Source: Sphingomonas sp. 32-62-10 (GTDB lineage Bacteria; Pseudomonadota; Alphaproteobacteria; Sphingomonadales; Sphingomonadaceae). From it: a stretch of DNA of 64,000 nt. The stretch is taken from NCBI GenBank assembly GCA_002280555.1, contig NCEE01000012.1:1-64000 (forward strand), read 5' to 3'. The notes below the pieces were generated by a model that worked only from the letters and a program-made list of their open reading frames with translations, was not told where the DNA came from and ran no database searches. Positions 62,056 to 64,000 of this stretch are shown in pieces (the stretch's first letter is position 1; each line of letters opens with the position of its first letter). The position numbers and the translations under genes are program-made.

Positions 62056-62247
62056 ATGAAACAGACCGCCTCCACCGCCATTGCGCCCGCCGGTTTCGCC
62101 GGGCACCCGATCCGCCGCCAGGTCGCGCTGGCGCGTCGCCACAGGCGGCTGCCAACCTCGGCCGCGCCGCGCGGTGAAGATGACCTGAAGCTCTTCGCGC
62201 TGAGCTTCACGGCGTTCTTTGTCTGTATTTATACCCTGATTTTCTAA
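62056..62247 (+). CDS. 63-residue membrane protein
   Basis: A basic N-terminal part ('HPIRRQVALARRHRRLP') and a C-terminal helix (KLFALSFTAFFVCIYTLIF). Single-pass, tail-anchored. Divergent from the two-component system and ending 13 bases before the convergent MFS gene. No family recognised; small proteins of this shape are common in sphingomonads. Confidence 0.6.
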   Translation: MKQTASTAIAPAGFAGHPIRRQVALARRHRRLPTSAAPRGEDDLKLFALSFTAFFVCIYTLIF

Positions 62248-62260
62248 CGGCGCTGCCGCA

Positions 62261-63577
62261 TCAATGGTGCGGCAATGGTTGGTCACACACCAGATGAAGC
62301 TTGTGGCCAAGCCAGGCCGAGATCGGGCACATCGCCGCCACCACGAACAGCATATCGCCCGGACCAACCCCGGCAAAAGCCAGTGCCTGCACCCCCAGCG
62401 CACCGATCACCATGGCGCCCGCGTTGACGACATTATTGGCAGCAACGGTCCGCGCTGTCTGGTCCTTCGTCACCGTCGTCGTCAGGAAGGCGTAGAGCGG
62501 CACGACGAACATCCCGCCGGTAATCGCGATGGCCATCAACGCGATCACGATCATGATCCCGCGGGGCATTTCGATGAAGGTCATCAGATCATACAGGGTG
62601 CCGGCCGGGGCTGCTGGCCAAGCGCGGCACAATAGCGAAAAGATGATGATGCAGCCGCCCATCGCCAGGACCGATCCGGGGGCATAGCGCGCCGATGTGT
62701 GCCCCCTCAGCAGCGCGTTGATCGCCACCGATCCGATCGCAACGCCGATCGAGAACAACGCGATCACAAAAGTTGATACCGCTTCATTGGCGGTCAGCAC
62801 ATTCTTCACCAGCGGCGGGAAGATGATGATCAGCACTGCGCCCATGGACCAGAAAAAGCTGATCGCGCAGATCGTCATGAACAAGCGCGGGATGTGCATC
62901 GTGGCGCTGATGACTCGCCATGATGAGGTGAAGGGATTGAAGTTCACCGTCAGCTCGGGCCCTTGCCGGAGCGCAGGCGGCACAAACAACGCCATGACCC
63001 AGCCGATCAGCGCGACGGCGATCACGGTCGCTACGGTGATCTCCGCCGGGAAGGTCGCGAGCACCCCGGCAACCACCGTACCTGACAGGATCGCGAGATA
63101 GGTCGCGGCTTCGACCATGCCCGTGCCGCCCAGCACTTCATCCTCGTGCAGATGCTGCGGCAGGATGGCGTATTTGATTGGCCCGAAAAAAGCGGAGTGG
63201 ATGCCCAAGCCCAGGACGGCGACAAGCATCAGCGCAAGCCCAGGGGTCGCATAGCCGCCATGCGCGATCAGCAGGCCAGCCGATCCCACGATCATAATCA
63301 GGATTTCGGCGGTTTTGACGATCCGGATGATCCTGGCTTTATCGTGCGTATCGGCGAGCTGCCCGGCGAGCGCGGAGAGCAGGAAGAACGGCAGAATGCC
63401 GATCGCCGTCGCCAGCGCGTTGAAATTCTGTTCGACCGTGGGATCGTTGTAAATCTGGTACGTCGCGAACAGCACCATCGACGTCTTGAACAGATTGTCG
63501 TTGAAGGCACCCAGGAACTGCGTGACGAAAAGGGGCAGGAAACGGCGCTCCTTCAATAGCCCGAGCGCATTCAACAT
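62261..63577 (-). CDS. MFS transporter, LplT-like (lysophospholipid transporter type)
   Basis: 438 residues from the ATG at 63577, with about 12 membrane helices. 'LFVTQFLGAFNDNLFKTSMVLFATYQIY' and 'AGQLADTHDKARIIRIVKTAEI' resemble the LplT/Aas MFS family, and 'GIHSAFFGPIKYAILPQHLHEDEVLGGTGMVEAATYLAILSG' is highly characteristic of it. Probably flips lysophospholipids inward across the inner membrane for re-acylation. The neighbouring pgsA, also a phospholipid gene, is divergent. Confidence 0.9.
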   Translation of the reverse strand: MLNALGLLKERRFLPLFVTQFLGAFNDNLFKTSMVLFATYQIYNDPTVEQNFNALATAIGILPFFLLSALAGQLADTHDKARIIRIVKTAEILIMIVGSAGLLIAHGGYATPGLALMLVAVLGLGIHSAFFGPIKYAILPQHLHEDEVLGGTGMVEAATYLAILSGTVVAGVLATFPAEITVATVIAVALIGWVMALFVPPALRQGPELTVNFNPFTSSWRVISATMHIPRLFMTICAISFFWSMGAVLIIIFPPLVKNVLTANEAVSTFVIALFSIGVAIGSVAINALLRGHTSARYAPGSVLAMGGCIIIFSLLCRAWPAAPAGTLYDLMTFIEMPRGIMIVIALMAIAITGGMFVVPLYAFLTTTVTKDQTARTVAANNVVNAGAMVIGALGVQALAFAGVGPGDMLFVVAAMCPISAWLGHKLHLVCDQPLPHH

Positions 63578-63736
63578 GGAGCAACCGCACCTCAAAATGG
63601 CAACACTAAGGCAGGTCCATAGCCGAGCCTTGACGAAACCGGCAATCGGATAATCGCAAGGCGCATCCCGCCAGCAATCGCGCGTGCCGCGCTTGGGGGT
63701 TTGCGCCAGCCGCGCCGGGGCGTAGAGCGGCTGGCG

Positions 63737-64000
63737 ATGCTGACCTTACCCAACCTGCTCACCCTGTCGCGTATTCTCGCCGTACCGCTGCTCGCCGGGT
63801 TCCTGTGGTGGCCCGAATGGCAGACTGGCTATGCGATTGCGTTCGCATTGTACTGCCTGATGGGCATTACCGATTATTTCGACGGCTATCTGGCGCGTGC
63901 GCAGGGCACGGTGTCGAAACTTGGCGTGTTCCTCGATCCGATTGCCGACAAGATCATGATCGCCGCCGTCATCCTGCTGTTGGTGGGGACGGGCGATATC
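63737..64000 (+). CDS. pgsA: CDP-diacylglycerol-glycerol-3-phosphate 3-phosphatidyltransferase, 5' part
   Basis: The first 88 residues; the gene runs off the window end. 'LPNLLTLSRILAVPLLAGFL' is the usual start, and the CDP-alcohol phosphotransferase signature DG-x2-AR-x8-G-x3-D-x3-D is complete: D49, G50, A53, R54, G63, D67, D71. Makes phosphatidylglycerophosphate at the inner membrane. Other CDP-alcohol enzymes are possible until the rest is seen. Confidence 0.9.
   Translation, partial: MLTLPNLLTLSRILAVPLLAGFLWWPEWQTGYAIAFALYCLMGITDYFDGYLARAQGTVSKLGVFLDPIADKIMIAAVILLLVGTGDI

Overview
The window looks like chromosomal DNA of a sphingomonad (Alphaproteobacteria, Sphingomonadales). Support: high G+C, many ATGA stop/start overlaps, TamA/TamB, an intracellular PHB depolymerase, genes of the exosortase-A polysaccharide system, several families of dispersed palindromes, and a GTTC-N7-GTTC site of the alphaproteobacterial LexA type. 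No rRNA, CRISPR array or insertion sequence was seen. A BciB-type divinyl-chlorophyllide reductase hints at an aerobic anoxygenic phototroph.

Layout. 1-3.8 kb is accessory: the 3' part of a large adenine methyltransferase, an AT-richer gap, and a protein with HUH-replicase-like motifs, all abutting the 3' end of a tRNA-Glu gene, so probably the edge of an island. 3.9-15 kb is core: recJ, a secreted TPR-like protein, bciB, an M14-like secreted hydrolase, the glpD-trhO-doxX-small-protein operon, and divergent rnr. 15-24.4 kb: tandem paralogous small membrane proteins, a saccharopine-dehydrogenase-like reductase, an ABC exporter, phaZ, a SoxR-controlled VOC/membrane operon, a tiny hydrophobic peptide gene with a duplicated leader, and a thiolase-CMD-MaoC operon. 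24.4-34.6 kb: putA carrying a palindromic repeat in frame, mscS, a DJ-1 protein, exosortase-associated O-ligase and glycosyltransferase, then a LexA-box-linked cluster of small genes with an S24 repressor.

35-44 kb: tamA-tamB, an ATP-grasp-like protein, an aldehyde dehydrogenase. 44-56 kb: S41 protease with a membrane AraC regulator, glnB-glnA with a clear terminator, an ArsR-like regulator divergent from a broken serine hydrolase, map, a CinA-like protein, and a large 7TM-GAF-PAS-adenylate cyclase. 56-64 kb: tRNA-Gly, a TorF porin, a broken pyrC, a ferredoxin reductase, a two-component system, an LplT-like transporter and the start of pgsA.

Functional themes are carbon/energy storage and fatty-acid-type metabolism (phaZ, thiolase, MaoC, glpD, putA), nitrogen assimilation (glnBA), envelope biogenesis (tamAB, O-ligase, ABC exporter, pgsA) and stress sensing (soxR, SOS-like site, two-component system). 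Two genes (serine hydrolase, pyrC) show the same kind of lesion, an internal out-of-frame deletion. That may be biology or an assembly problem.
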